Of a stretch of 64,000 nt of DNA, positions 42,836-51,906 are shown one piece after another. This stretch comes from Prevotella sp. (GTDB lineage: Bacteria > Bacteroidota > Bacteroidia > Bacteroidales > Bacteroidaceae). Under the pieces are notes generated by a model. That model ran no database searches and was not told the origin of the DNA. It saw nothing but the letters and a program-made list of their open reading frames with translations. Positions within the stretch are counted from its first letter, which is position 1. The number at the start of each line of letters is the position of its first letter. Position numbers and translations under genes: made by a program. The stretch spans positions 1-64,000 of the forward strand of contig JAFYJN010000041.1 in assembly GCA_017538105.1 (NCBI GenBank), read 5' to 3'.

Positions 42836-44682
42836 TGAAAGACTATGAACTGGAGAAACGGCGCTATGTGATTGGCGGGGTGGCCATCATCATCGTCGTG
42901 GTGTTCATCATTCGTCTGTTCACGTTGCAGATTATGAGCGATGACTACAAACGCAACGCCGACAGCAACGCTTTCCTGAAAAAGGTGGAGTTCCCCTCAA
43001 GGGGCAATATCTCTGACCGCAACGGTAAGTTGCTCGTTTACAACCAGCCGTCGTACGACATCATGGTGGTGGTGAACGAGGCCCGTAGCCGCATCGACAC
43101 CACGGAGTTGTGCAACACTCTGAATATCACCAAGGATTATTTCATCAGGCGTATGCGCGACATTCAGGACCGTTCGAAAAACCCTGGATACTCGCGTTTC
43201 ACGCAGCAGCTATTCATGACCCAGCTCAGCGACCAGGAGTTCAGCGTGTTTCAGGAAAAAGCTTACCGTTTCCCCGGTTTCTATATCCAGAAACGCTCCA
43301 TCCGACAATATGAATACCCCAATGCCGCGCTGTTATTGGGCGACGTGGCCGAGGCATCGCCTGAGGACATCAAGCGCGACGGCTATTACCAGCCCGGCGA
43401 TTATATCGGCAAGCAAGGCATAGAGCGGAGTTACGAAGAAGAGTTGCGCGGCACGAAGGGGGTGCAGGTGCTCTTACGCGATGCCCACGGCCGCATTCAG
43501 GGCAATTACCAGAATGGCGAGTTCGACACCCAGCCCATTCCCGGCAAGGATCTCACGCTGAGCATCGACATTGAACTTCAGCGTCTGGGCGAGCGCCTCA
43601 TGGAGGGCAAACTGGGCAGCATCGTTGCCATAGAACCGAAAACCGGCGAGGTGCTTTGTCTCGTTAGTTCGCCTTCTTACGACCCGCGTCTGATGATTGG
43701 CCGCCAACGTGGCAAGCATCATGCCGAGTTGGCGCGCGACCCCCTGAAGCCCCTGCTTAACCGTGCCATCATGGGTATGTATCCGCCAGGATCCACCTTC
43801 AAGACCTCGCAGGCCCTCACTTTTCTTTCCGAGGGCATCATCGACCAGGACACAAAATACCCCTGTCACCGCGGTTTCGTCTTCTCTGGCATGAGGGTGG
43901 GGTGCCACGGTCACGGTTCGCCGCTAAACCTTGTGCCCGCCATCGGCACATCGTGCAACGGCTATTTCTGCTGGGGACTGTACCACATGCTCACCAACAA
44001 GAAATACGGTTCGCTTCATAATGCCGTGAACACCTGGCGCGACTATATGGTGAGCATGGGTTTCGGTTACAAACTCGGCATTGACCTGCCCGGCGAAAAA
44101 CGTGGCATGATACCCAACGGCGATTTCTACGACAATGCGTTCAAGAACGGGTGGAGCGCGTTGGGTGTCATCAGTATCGCCATCGGACAGGGAGAGGTGA
44201 CCCTCACCCCGCTGCAGATAGCGAACCTCGGAGCCACCATCGCCAACCGTGGCTTTTTCTATACCCCCCATGTGGTGAAGTCGGTGGGTGGAGAACCGCT
44301 CGACGCCACATTCACCACACCGCGCTATACCAAAGTGCCGCCCGAGGCTTATAAATTGGTGGTCGAGGGTATGCGCAGGGCCGTCACTGGAGGAACTTGC
44401 CGGCGCGCCAACCGTAGTGACTATGCGGTATGCGGCAAGACAGGAACCGCGCAGAACCGCGGTCGTGACCATAGCGCCTTCATGGGCTTTGCACCCATGG
44501 AAGACCCCCAGATAGCCGTGGCCGTGTATGTGGAGAACGGTGGTTTTGGTGCCGTCTATGGTGTGCCCATCGGCGCGTTGATGATGGAACAGTTTATCAA
44601 AGGAAAGTTGTCGGCCAGCAGCGAGGCACAGGCGTCGGCGATACAGAAGAGACATATCTCCTATGGCAAAACGGACAGATAA
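42835..44682 (+). CDS. mrdA: Penicillin-binding protein 2 (elongation transpeptidase)
   Basis: 615 residues from ATG 42835, preceded by GGAAGGAG, one of the clearest ribosome-binding sites here. One membrane helix (IGGVAIIIVVVFIIRLFTL), then the dimerisation domain (RGNISDRNGKLLVYNQPSYD) and transpeptidase domain with the nucleophile motif YPPGSTFKTSQAL, the SxN motif IGTSCNGYF and KTGTAQNRG. Cross-links peptidoglycan during elongation; target of beta-lactams. A longer open frame beginning at 42676 is not used because it overlaps mreD by 160 nt. Confidence 0.95.
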   Translation: MKDYELEKRRYVIGGVAIIIVVVFIIRLFTLQIMSDDYKRNADSNAFLKKVEFPSRGNISDRNGKLLVYNQPSYDIMVVVNEARSRIDTTELCNTLNITKDYFIRRMRDIQDRSKNPGYSRFTQQLFMTQLSDQEFSVFQEKAYRFPGFYIQKRSIRQYEYPNAALLLGDVAEASPEDIKRDGYYQPGDYIGKQGIERSYEEELRGTKGVQVLLRDAHGRIQGNYQNGEFDTQPIPGKDLTLSIDIELQRLGERLMEGKLGSIVAIEPKTGEVLCLVSSPSYDPRLMIGRQRGKHHAELARDPLKPLLNRAIMGMYPPGSTFKTSQALTFLSEGIIDQDTKYPCHRGFVFSGMRVGCHGHGSPLNLVPAIGTSCNGYFCWGLYHMLTNKKYGSLHNAVNTWRDYMVSMGFGYKLGIDLPGEKRGMIPNGDFYDNAFKNGWSALGVISIAIGQGEVTLTPLQIANLGATIANRGFFYTPHVVKSVGGEPLDATFTTPRYTKVPPEAYKLVVEGMRRAVTGGTCRRANRSDYAVCGKTGTAQNRGRDHSAFMGFAPMEDPQIAVAVYVENGGFGAVYGVPIGALMMEQFIKGKLSASSEAQASAIQKRHISYGKTDR

Positions 44683-46132
44683 GCAACCCAGCGTGTTAGG
44701 TTCACTCGACTGGTGGACCATCGCCATCTACGTGGCGCTCCTCTCCTTCGGGTGGGTGAGTGTCTGCGGAGCCAGCTACACCTATGGCGACACCGACATC
44801 TTCAGCCTGAGCACACGTTCGGGCATGCAGATTGTGTGGATAGGCACGTCGATACTGCTTGGTCTGGTCATACTCTTGCTTGACGACCGTTATTACGACA
44901 CTTTCGCCTATGTCATCTACGGACTGATGATGTTCCTGCTCTTCGCCACCATCTTCAATCCCCATGAGATCAAAGGCTCAAGGTCGTGGCTGGTCATGGG
45001 TCCCGTGCGATTGCAACCCGCTGAGTTCGCCAAATTCGCCACGGCATTGGCCGTGAGCAAATATATGAGCTCCTATGGTTTCAGCATGCAGCGCATGAAA
45101 CAATTCTTCGCTGCCTGTGGACTCGTCTTCCTGCCCATGCTGCTCATAGTGGGCCAGAAAGAAACAGGCTCGGCATTGGTTTACATGTCGTTCTTCCTCA
45201 TGTTCTACCGTGAGGGAATGCCTGGCAGCATCCTCTTCACCGGAGTGGCTATGGTGGTGTATTTCGTGATGGGCATTCGCTACGAGCAGGTGATGCTGCT
45301 GGGTACGCCCACCTCGGTGGGAAAATTCGTGGTGTTGCTGTTGGTGCAACTCTTCTCTGCCGGCATGGTGTATGTGTATTGCGACGACAAGCGCAAGAGC
45401 CTGAGCATGTTGGGGTATATGCTGTTCGTCACTGTAGGATTCCTGTTGTTCTCGCTTTATGTCATACCTTTCGACATCGTGTGGGTGCAGCTGGTGGTGT
45501 GTGCCGCCCTCATTGGCTATCTGCTGTACCAGTGGATGAGCACGCGAAAGACCAATTTCCTGCTTGTGGCCTTGTTCGCCGTAGGGTCGATAGTGTTTTT
45601 CTATAGTGCCAGCTACGTACTCAACTCGGTGATGGAGCCCCACCAGCGTACGCGTATCAACGTGTTGCTGGGGTTGGACGACGACCTGAGCGGTGCCGGT
45701 TACAATGTCCATCAGAGTGAGATTGCCATTGGTTCGGGCGGTTTGGAGGGAAAAGGTTTTCTCAATGGCACGCAGACGAAGTTGAAGTTTGTGCCCGAGC
45801 AAGACACCGACTTCATCTTCTGCACCGTGGGTGAGGAGGAAGGTTTTTTGGGCAGTGCCGGTGTGTTGTTGCTGTTTCTAGCCCTCATCTTGCGACTCAT
45901 CCATTTGGCTGAGCGTCAGCCGTTTAAATTTGGGCGGGTATATGGCTATAGTGTGGTGAGCATCTTCCTTTTCCATGTGTTTATCAATGTGGGAATGGTG
46001 CTCGGACTGACGCCCGTCATTGGCATCCCGTTGCCTTTCTTCAGTTATGGTGGCTCGTCATTGTGGGGTTTCACCATCTTGTTGTTTATCTTCCTCCGCA
46101 TCGATGCCGGGAGGAATATAATAAGAACTTAG
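44663..46132 (+). CDS. rodA: SEDS glycosyltransferase RodA
   Basis: 489 residues, about ten helices. SEDS features: LDWWTIAIYVALLSFGWVSV at the N-terminus, GSRSWLVMGPVRLQPAEFAK, VGQKETGSALVYMSFF (the catalytic region around the conserved Asp/Glu) and the C-terminal GLTPVIGIPLPFFSYGGSS. Polymerises glycan strands with PBP2. Overlaps mrdA by 20 nt. It is longer than most RodA proteins (370-430), the extra length lying in the mid region around residues 225-300. The stop codon TAG lies in the first word of a decamer array. Confidence 0.94.
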   Translation: MAKRTDKQPSVLGSLDWWTIAIYVALLSFGWVSVCGASYTYGDTDIFSLSTRSGMQIVWIGTSILLGLVILLLDDRYYDTFAYVIYGLMMFLLFATIFNPHEIKGSRSWLVMGPVRLQPAEFAKFATALAVSKYMSSYGFSMQRMKQFFAACGLVFLPMLLIVGQKETGSALVYMSFFLMFYREGMPGSILFTGVAMVVYFVMGIRYEQVMLLGTPTSVGKFVVLLLVQLFSAGMVYVYCDDKRKSLSMLGYMLFVTVGFLLFSLYVIPFDIVWVQLVVCAALIGYLLYQWMSTRKTNFLLVALFAVGSIVFFYSASYVLNSVMEPHQRTRINVLLGLDDDLSGAGYNVHQSEIAIGSGGLEGKGFLNGTQTKLKFVPEQDTDFIFCTVGEEEGFLGSAGVLLLFLALILRLIHLAERQPFKFGRVYGYSVVSIFLFHVFINVGMVLGLTPVIGIPLPFFSYGGSSLWGFTILLFIFLRIDAGRNIIRT

Positions 46133-46185
46133 GGGAACTTAGGAAAACCTAGGACAGCCTAGGACAACCTATTAAAAACCTATGG
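46126..46185. repeat. Decamer array between convergent rodA and gldH
   Basis: Six ten-base words in register: AACTTAGGGG, AACTTAGGAA, AACCTAGGAC, AGCCTAGGAC, AACCTATTAA, AAACCTATGG. The first word contains the rodA stop codon. CCTAGG is self-complementary, so the RNA can fold on either strand. No other terminator is seen between the two genes. Confidence 0.85.
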
Positions 46186-46198
46186 TAATAGCCATTAA

Positions 46199-46705
46199 CT
46201 ATTCTCTTTTAAGAAGATGTATCCCCACTTCCGTCACGCCAGGTAGTGAGCGGCGTAGCATGTTGTGATGGATGCGTATGGCGAGTGAGTCGCCTTCGTT
46301 GATGTGCAGAAAACGGAAGGGCAGTTCTTGCTGATAAATTGACAAGCCCCGACCTATTGGCTTGCCTTGTTGGTCGTAGATGGGTAGGTTTAGCGTGTCG
46401 GTGAGGAGTTTGCCCGAAGGGAATAACTGCTGTTCGATCACCAAGGAGAGGCGCAAGAAGGGATAGCTGCCTTCGGTGCGCAAACCGAGTTCTTCCACAT
46501 AGGGACCGCCCTCGTCGAGAGGTGACACGTAGAATGTGAGCACGCTGTCTTTCTCCCATCCTCTCACGTCGGTGTGTCGATAGTCCACATATCGGGTGTT
46601 GGGAAAGCAGGATGTCAACAAACCCATCGCCAACACTCCGGTGGCTAATGCCGCCAGTACTCGTCGTCGTGTTGTCTGGATGCTTGCGAGCATTTTTCCC
46701 GTCAT
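46199..46705 (-). CDS. gldH: Gliding-motility-type lipoprotein GldH
   Basis: 168 residues from ATG 46705, supported by AAGGAGAAAG just upstream. A longer frame reaches 46936 but overlaps ricT. Signal peptide TRRRVLAALATGVLAMGLLT with lipobox TSC (Cys33), then YVDYRHTDVRGWEKDSVLTF and ITYQQELPF-like sequence (LSIYQQELPFRFLHINEGDS) typical of GldH. GldH is an outer/inner membrane-linked lipoprotein widespread in Bacteroidetes, also in non-gliding ones. Follows ricT after 37 nt. Confidence 0.87.
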   Translation of the reverse strand: MTGKMLASIQTTRRRVLAALATGVLAMGLLTSCFPNTRYVDYRHTDVRGWEKDSVLTFYVSPLDEGGPYVEELGLRTEGSYPFLRLSLVIEQQLFPSGKLLTDTLNLPIYDQQGKPIGRGLSIYQQELPFRFLHINEGDSLAIRIHHNMLRRSLPGVTEVGIHLLKRE

Positions 46706-46742
46706 TCTTTCTCCTTGGCCTTTTGGGTGCTCCTTCTTTCTA

Positions 46743-47981
46743 CTAGGCCTTGTGGTGTCGCGATTCCCGTTGCTGCGCGGGTCTGTCGTCCTGCCTACCT
46801 CTTGGTCCTTGGTCCTTGCCTTTCGTCCCTTGTCCTCTGTTTCTTGGTCCTTGGTCCTTGCCTTTCGCTCCTTGTCCTTTGTCCTTCCCCCCTTTTTTCT
46901 TGCGCTTGTTTTTGTCGAAACGCGTGATGCTCTCATTCTCCAAGAGGTCGAGAGGTCGCTCTTCCTGTTGCACTTGGTCGTCGTCGAGCAGCGACAGCGG
47001 TTTCTCTCCCCTTTTGTTCATCTCGATGATGTCGTTAGCCCTTGCAGAGCTGATGGTGCACAGGTTGGCAGCCATGCGTTTGTCGGTGGAATAGGTGACC
47101 AGTCCGGCCAATATGTCGCTTTTGAACAAGTAGTAATCGTTGTCGGCCGTTTGGAGTACCACCTCGCGCGCGGGCATTAGTTTTCCCGCTTCCATATAGT
47201 TGTCCACCTCGTAGTTGAGGCAGCATTTCAGTTTGGCGCACATGCCCGCCAGTTTCTGCGGGTTGAGTGATATGTCCTGGAAGCGTGCCGCGGCGGTGCT
47301 TACCGACACGAAGTTCTTCATCCATGTGGCGCAACACAGTTCACGTCCGCAGGGGCCGGTGCCACCGATGCGCCCTGCTTCCTGTCGTGCTCCAATCTGT
47401 TTCATCTCGATGCGTACATGGAAAGTTTCCGCCAACACTTTGATGAGTTGTCGGAAGTCGACACGTTCGTCGGCGATATAGTAGAAGATGGCTTTGTTGC
47501 CGTCGCCTTGGTATTCCACGTCGCCGATTTTCATCTGCAGACCCAGGTCCTTGGCGATTTGGCGGCTCTGTATCATCGTGCCGTGTTCGCGGCTTTTCGC
47601 CTCATGGTATTTGTCCATGTCGACGGGTTTGGCTATGCGGTAGATGCGTCGAATATCCTCTTCCGACTTCAGGTTGGCTTTTTTCACCTGCAATCGCACC
47701 AGTTGTCCGGTAAGCGTCACCACTCCGATGTCGTGTCCCGGATTTGCCTCCACTGCCACAATGTCGCCTTTTTTCAGGTCAAGGTGGTTCACGTTGTGGT
47801 AATAGCCTTTTCGGGTGTTCTTGAACTGCACCTCCACCAGGTCGGTGCTGGTGTCGTTGCCGGGGATGTCGGCCAGATAGTCGTAGGTGTTCAACTGCTT
47901 GTCTTGTCGACCGCATCCGCGTCGGCAAAGTCCTCGGTCGCAGCCGCTCACCATTTTGAAGGTCATATTTTTGTAGTCCAT
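46743..47981 (-). CDS. ricT: RicT/PSP1-domain protein with a repeat-derived tail
   Basis: 412 residues. The PSP1 domain is evident from ADIPGNDTSTDLVEVQFKNT through TGQLVRLQVKKANLKSEEDI and the cysteine motifs CDRGLCRRGC, CGRELCCATWMKNF and GMCAKLKCCLNYEVDNY, which in RicT help bind iron-sulfur clusters. RicT-type proteins act in RNA processing (Y-complex) in Bacillus; the role in Bacteroidales is not settled. The last 60 residues (KKKGGKDKGQGAKGKDQGPR and on) are translated from heptamer repeats and are low-complexity basic sequence. Confidence 0.87.
   Translation of the reverse strand: MDYKNMTFKMVSGCDRGLCRRGCGRQDKQLNTYDYLADIPGNDTSTDLVEVQFKNTRKGYYHNVNHLDLKKGDIVAVEANPGHDIGVVTLTGQLVRLQVKKANLKSEEDIRRIYRIAKPVDMDKYHEAKSREHGTMIQSRQIAKDLGLQMKIGDVEYQGDGNKAIFYYIADERVDFRQLIKVLAETFHVRIEMKQIGARQEAGRIGGTGPCGRELCCATWMKNFVSVSTAAARFQDISLNPQKLAGMCAKLKCCLNYEVDNYMEAGKLMPAREVVLQTADNDYYLFKSDILAGLVTYSTDKRMAANLCTISSARANDIIEMNKRGEKPLSLLDDDQVQQEERPLDLLENESITRFDKNKRKKKGGKDKGQGAKGKDQGPRNRGQGTKGKDQGPRGRQDDRPAQQRESRHHKA
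46795..46893. repeat. Heptamer array CTTGGTC inside the 3' end of ricT
   Basis: CTTGGTC, CTTGGTC, CTTGCCT, TTCGTCC, CTTGTCC occur, then the same series again (46849-46890), each seven bases long. The array is open in frame and encodes the GKDQGPR-type tail. Word differs from the TGTTGAG arrays but the period is the same. Confidence 0.8.
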
Positions 47982-48002
47982 AGGATGTTTGTTTCTTTCA
48001 AA

Positions 48003-49139
48003 TCACGCCTTGATGACCACCGTGATGCTCAGAGCCATGTTGTAGAACACGATTCTGGCATTGGCATTCTGTGATATGTCACGAATGGCTCGTTGTATGA
48101 TGTCGCTGATGGTCAGCACGTTGCGTTCGTTAACGAAACGTGCGAAGTTCTTGGCGAAGTTTTCTTCGTCGATGGTCATGTAGTTGAGTTCCGGATGTTG
48201 GAAATTGTACATGAAGTTTTCGCGTATGAGGCGAAGGAAATAATGAAGCATTCGTTTCTGCTGTTCGCGCCCCATGGCGGCAGCCGTTTCCGCCCATTTT
48301 TTCATGGCTCGAACGTCGCGTTGGTAGGCGATGCGCATGAACTGTATGAACAGGTCGAGGAACGTGCGGTTCTCGTGGTTGGCGTCCAGCTCGTCGAGTG
48401 CTTGCAGCCAGTTGCCTGTCACCACATGGGCGATGCGTTTGGCTGAAGCTTCGTCGATGCCCCGTAGGTTCACCAACGCCTCTTCCACTTCTTTGTCGCT
48501 GAGTCGGTGCAACGTGATGGGTTGTGTGCGGCTTCGTATGGTCTCGAGCAGCAGTTCGGGTTGTTCGCTCACCAGGATGAAGAGTGTCTGCTGGGGCGGT
48601 TCCTCCAGCAATTTGAGGATTTTGTTGGCCGCTGCGGCATTCATGCGTTCCGGAAGCCACATGATGTTGATTTTGTAGCCGCCTTGCGACGACATCAACG
48701 ACAGTTTGCGCTGCAACTCATCGCTCTCGCGCACGGTGATGATGCTCTGCTGGTTCTCTACGCCAATCTCCTCCAGCCACTGGTTGAGAGTGAAGTAAGG
48801 GCCTTTCTGCAACAGCCTGTGCCATTCTCGTATGAAGTCGTCGCTGATGGGTTTATAATCGGACGGGCTACCCTTGGGCTTGATGGTGGGGAAGGTGAAA
48901 TGCAGGTCGGGATGTTCCCATTTTGCCAGCATGGCACATTGCGGGCAATGACCACAAGCTTCCTCGCCGGGTGCGTGGTTCTTGCAGAGTAGGGCGGAGG
49001 CGAAGGCCAGGGCAAGCGCCATTTTTCCATCGCCTGGAGGGCCTTGGAACAACATGGCATGAGGTACCTTGCCGCTGGCGGCCATGGCCAGCAGGTGTCG
49101 CTTGGTATCTTCCTGTCCTATTACTTCTGAGAAACGCAT
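48003..49139 (-). CDS. holB: DNA polymerase III subunit delta'
   Basis: 378 residues. Clamp-loader AAA fold: VIGQEDTKRHLLAMAASGKV, a P-loop-like AMLFQGPPGDGKMALALAFA, the zinc cysteines in CGHCPQC (with an upstream Cys52) and the SRC-type region RTQPITLHRL. Delta' is a structural member of the clamp-loader that helps load the sliding clamp. Here the P-loop retains GK but has Met instead of Ser/Thr, as expected for a non-hydrolysing subunit. Followed by ricT after 21 nt. Confidence 0.9.
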   Translation of the reverse strand: MRFSEVIGQEDTKRHLLAMAASGKVPHAMLFQGPPGDGKMALALAFASALLCKNHAPGEEACGHCPQCAMLAKWEHPDLHFTFPTIKPKGSPSDYKPISDDFIREWHRLLQKGPYFTLNQWLEEIGVENQQSIITVRESDELQRKLSLMSSQGGYKINIMWLPERMNAAAANKILKLLEEPPQQTLFILVSEQPELLLETIRSRTQPITLHRLSDKEVEEALVNLRGIDEASAKRIAHVVTGNWLQALDELDANHENRTFLDLFIQFMRIAYQRDVRAMKKWAETAAAMGREQQKRMLHYFLRLIRENFMYNFQHPELNYMTIDEENFAKNFARFVNERNVLTISDIIQRAIRDISQNANARIVFYNMALSITVVIKA

Positions 49140-49156
49140 GTAGTTGAAATTTATCA

Positions 49157-49238
49157 GGAGGAGTTTAGGAGTATAGGAGTATAGACAATGGCCTGTGTGT
49201 GGTAATCTCTTGCTCCTTACTCCTTGCCCCTTGCTCCT
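49157..49238. repeat. GGAGTATA / CTTGCTC inverted arrays before holB and after metF
   Basis: Left arm GGAGTTTA, GGAGTATA, GGAGTATA (49160-49183, period 8). Right arm CTTGCTC, CTTACTC, CTTGCCC, CTTGCTC (49209-49236, period 7). The arms are of opposite sense (GGAG against CTCC). The right arm ends 4 nt from the metF stop at 49243. Confidence 0.78.
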
Positions 49239-49242
49239 ATCG

Positions 49243-50199
49243 TCACATCAATCTTTGTACCACCTCTTTCACACTTTCGATGGCCGACACCGTGTAGAAA
49301 TGAATGTTGGTCACGCCATGGGCGTAGAGTTCGCGGCATTGGGCTGTACACCACTCGATGCCCAGTTCTCGGGCCGAAGTGTCGTCGTGGCATTTCAATG
49401 CTTCCGCTGCCAGTGCCTGAGGAATGTCGCAGTGGAATGTCTTGGGCACAGTGGTGATTTGGCTCAGCTTGGCGAAGGGCTTGATGCCCGGGATGATGGG
49501 GATGGTGATGCCCATGGCGCGTGCCTGTTCCACAAACGAGAAATATTTCTCATTGTCGTAGAACAACTGCGTCACGGCATATTGCGCGCCCAGATCCTGT
49601 TTCATCTTCAGGTAGAGCATATCCTGCTCGAGATTGGGCGCTTCTTCGTGCTTTTCGGGATAGCAGGCCACGCCGAAACTGAACGGCTGTCCAGGATGTT
49701 TCATCTGGCTACCGTCGGCGAAGAATCCCTCGTTGAATCGCGTTACCTGTTGTATGAGGTCGGTGGTGTGGCTGTGTCCGCCTGGGGTGGGAGTGAACAT
49801 CTTGTCGTCCTGGGCTTTGTCGCCTCGCAGCAGCAGCAGGTGGCGAATGCCCAGAAACTGCAGGTCGAGCAATTCGTATTCGATGTTTTCAATAGTCGTG
49901 CCGCTGCAGATGACGTGTGGGATGACAGGAATGCCGAAACGCTGCTGTATGGCGGCGGCGATGGCTATGGTTCCTGGGCGGCGGCGTATGCGCTGTCGTT
50001 CGAGCAATCCCCCTTCCACCTCGCGATACACGTATTCGCTGTGGTGGGTGGTGATGTTGATGTATAAGGGGTCAAGTTCTTTTAGGATGGCGATGGTTCG
50101 GAAAAGGTTTTCCGTGCCTGTGCCTTTCAGAGGGGGCAGCACTTCGAAAGAGAAGTGTCGCCCTTGAAGACCCTTGTTGAAAAGATCGAATAGTAGCAT
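49243..50199 (-). CDS. metF: 5,10-methylenetetrahydrofolate reductase
   Basis: 318 residues, the usual size of the bacterial enzyme. FSFEVLPPLKGTGTENLFRT at the N-terminus (the catalytic Glu and flavin part), PHVICSGTTIENIEYELLDL, HLLLLRGDKAQDDKM and AVTQLFYDNEKYFSFVEQAR are family hallmarks. Reduces methylene-THF to methyl-THF with a flavin, feeding methionine synthesis. No promoter match was seen upstream, only the terminator of the transporter gene at 50222-50244. Confidence 0.94.
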   Translation of the reverse strand: MLLFDLFNKGLQGRHFSFEVLPPLKGTGTENLFRTIAILKELDPLYINITTHHSEYVYREVEGGLLERQRIRRRPGTIAIAAAIQQRFGIPVIPHVICSGTTIENIEYELLDLQFLGIRHLLLLRGDKAQDDKMFTPTPGGHSHTTDLIQQVTRFNEGFFADGSQMKHPGQPFSFGVACYPEKHEEAPNLEQDMLYLKMKQDLGAQYAVTQLFYDNEKYFSFVEQARAMGITIPIIPGIKPFAKLSQITTVPKTFHCDIPQALAAEALKCHDDTSARELGIEWCTAQCRELYAHGVTNIHFYTVSAIESVKEVVQRLM

Positions 50200-50221
50200 C
50201 GCAAATTCAACGTTTAAAAGT

Positions 50222-50244
50222 GGGCGGGCCGTTAAAAGCCCGCC
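50222..50244 (-). terminator. Terminator of the sugar transporter gene
   Basis: GGGCGGGC (50222-50229), eight-base loop, GCCCGCC (50238-50244). On the minus strand it is followed by CACTTTT, a short T-run. Confidence 0.7.
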
Positions 50245-50256
50245 TCTAAAGATTTC

Positions 50257-51729
50257 TTATTTCTCTTTCTTCCACAGACGGCTCATGTCTTCGAGCGTCT
50301 TACCCTTCGTTTCGGGTACCAAGCGCCAGACGAACAGGGCCGCCAGCACGCAGATGATACCGTAGAGTCCGTAGGTGAACCAGTGACCGAAGTCGTCGCC
50401 CTCGCTCAGGTGCATGTTGAACATCGGCACGAAGGTGGAGCTGACAATGAAGTTGAAAATCCACTGGAAGGCCACGGCAATGGCTACAGCGGCGCCACGG
50501 ATGGTGTTGGGGAAGATTTCGGCGATGAGCACCCAGGTGATGGGTCCCCACGACATCATAAACGAAGCCGAATAGACCATGATGCTGATGGCAGTCACCA
50601 TCTCCATGCCGGCGTGTCCGAAGGTTACGGCAACGCCGAAGGCACCAATGGCCATGCCGATGCTACCAGTTATAAGCAACGGTTTGCGGCCCCATTTCTC
50701 CACGGTGAAGATGGCCACGAGGGTGAAGAGGATATTGATAATACCCATGACCACAGTCACCACCATCGGGTTCTCCATGCCCATGTCGCCAAAGATACGC
50801 GGTGCGTAATAAAGCACGGCGTTGATACCCACAGCCTGTTGGAACACACTGAGCATGATGCCCACGAAGATGACAAGGAAACCATAGGTGAACAGTTTCT
50901 CGGTCTTTACGGTGATGGTCTCCTTGATATTGTGAAGGATGGTGGCTGCCTTCTCGCTGCCGTTGATGCGTGCGAGGATGCCCAGGGCTTTCTCATCCTT
51001 GCCTACTGAAACAAGGTAACGCGGCGTTTCGGGGACGAAGCAGATGAGCAGAGCGAAGAGACCAGCGGGTACAGCTTCAGATCCGAACATATAACGCCAG
51101 CCAGTGGCGATGGTCCAGGGGTCGCTGCCCGGGGCGATGGCGTTCACGCCTTGCCCTATCGACTCGATGATGGGGTTGGTATGCTCACCCAAGATGAGGA
51201 AGTTGACAAAGTAAACCACCAACTGGCCGAAAATAATGGCGAACTGGTTCCATGATACCAACATACCACGGATGTTTGAAGGTGCCACTTCACCGATGTA
51301 CATGGGGCAGATGGCAGAAGCCAAACCTACTCCAATACCACCGATGACACGGTAGATGTTGAACGTAATAAGTAGCGAGAATGTTGGTTCACCATGCTTG
51401 AAGAACAGGAACTCGGGATTCATCGAACCTAATGCGGAGATGAAGAACAGGATGCCAGCGATGATGAGTGAGCGTTTGCGTCCCAGTCGTGTGGCCAACA
51501 GTCCAGAGAGTGCCGATCCGATGATGCAGCCAATGAGCGCCGATGCCGAGGTAAATCCGTGCAAGCCATCGGTGTAGGTGAAGTCTTTTGCTCCCATGAA
51601 GAAGGCTTGCAGACCTTTCTCTGCACCAGAGATGACGGCTGTGTCGTAGCCGAAGAGCAGTCCGCCCAGAACGGCCACCAAAACGATGCTAAAGAGATAG
51701 GCTTTGCTGCCTGTTTGGTTTTCTTTCAT
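50257..51729 (-). CDS. MFS sugar/proton symporter (XylE-like)
   Basis: 490 residues from the ATG at 51729; the open frame continues upstream to 51852 but through promoter and terminator sequence. Twelve membrane helices. Sugar-porter signatures: VLGGLLFGYDTAVISGAEKG, ATRLGRKRSL, VPETPRYLVSVGKDEK, QQAVGINAVLYYAPRIFG and the C-terminal RLVPETKGKTLEDM. The QQ-x-x-G-x-N-x-x-x-Y-Y element lines the sugar site in XylE/GLUT proteins. Likely imports xylose, glucose or a similar monosaccharide. Own promoter at 51785-51816. Confidence 0.92.
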   Translation of the reverse strand: MKENQTGSKAYLFSIVLVAVLGGLLFGYDTAVISGAEKGLQAFFMGAKDFTYTDGLHGFTSASALIGCIIGSALSGLLATRLGRKRSLIIAGILFFISALGSMNPEFLFFKHGEPTFSLLITFNIYRVIGGIGVGLASAICPMYIGEVAPSNIRGMLVSWNQFAIIFGQLVVYFVNFLILGEHTNPIIESIGQGVNAIAPGSDPWTIATGWRYMFGSEAVPAGLFALLICFVPETPRYLVSVGKDEKALGILARINGSEKAATILHNIKETITVKTEKLFTYGFLVIFVGIMLSVFQQAVGINAVLYYAPRIFGDMGMENPMVVTVVMGIINILFTLVAIFTVEKWGRKPLLITGSIGMAIGAFGVAVTFGHAGMEMVTAISIMVYSASFMMSWGPITWVLIAEIFPNTIRGAAVAIAVAFQWIFNFIVSSTFVPMFNMHLSEGDDFGHWFTYGLYGIICVLAALFVWRLVPETKGKTLEDMSRLWKKEK

Positions 51730-51784
51730 TGTGAATAGGTTTTGGTTATTGATGTTGTAATTGTTCTTTCCCTGTTTAATCTTG

Positions 51785-51816
51785 CAAAAGTAAGCATTTT
51801 TTTCCGCTTTGCCAAA
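51785..51816 (-). promoter_or_regulatory. Promoter of the sugar transporter gene
   Basis: TTTG (51816-51813), exactly 20 nt, TACTTTTG (51792-51785), a full match. Predicted start near 51778, giving a leader of about 49 nt. It sits directly behind the terminator of the SusC/SusD operon. Confidence 0.8.
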
Positions 51817-51824
51817 AATCACGG

Positions 51825-51865
51825 CACAAAAAAGAAAACCGCAGCCGGACATGTCCGGCTGCGGT
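51825..51865 (-). terminator. Rho-independent terminator of the SusC/SusD operon
   Basis: A perfect 28-nt palindrome at 51838-51865 (ACCGCAGCCGGACA and its complement) is followed on the minus strand by TTTTCTTTTTT. Its centre CCGGACATGTCCGG is the same 14-mer as in the tmRNA terminator. Confidence 0.9.
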
Positions 51866-51906
51866 GAGAGAAGCCTATTTTGATATAGGAGAGTGAGAGG
51901 TTATTC

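Noticed and set aside
46706-46936. N-terminal extension of gldH
   Set aside because: Repeat-derived and overlapping ricT; the signal peptide and ribosome-binding site support the start at 46705.
51730-51852. Extension of the sugar transporter
   Set aside because: It would translate promoter and terminator sequence.
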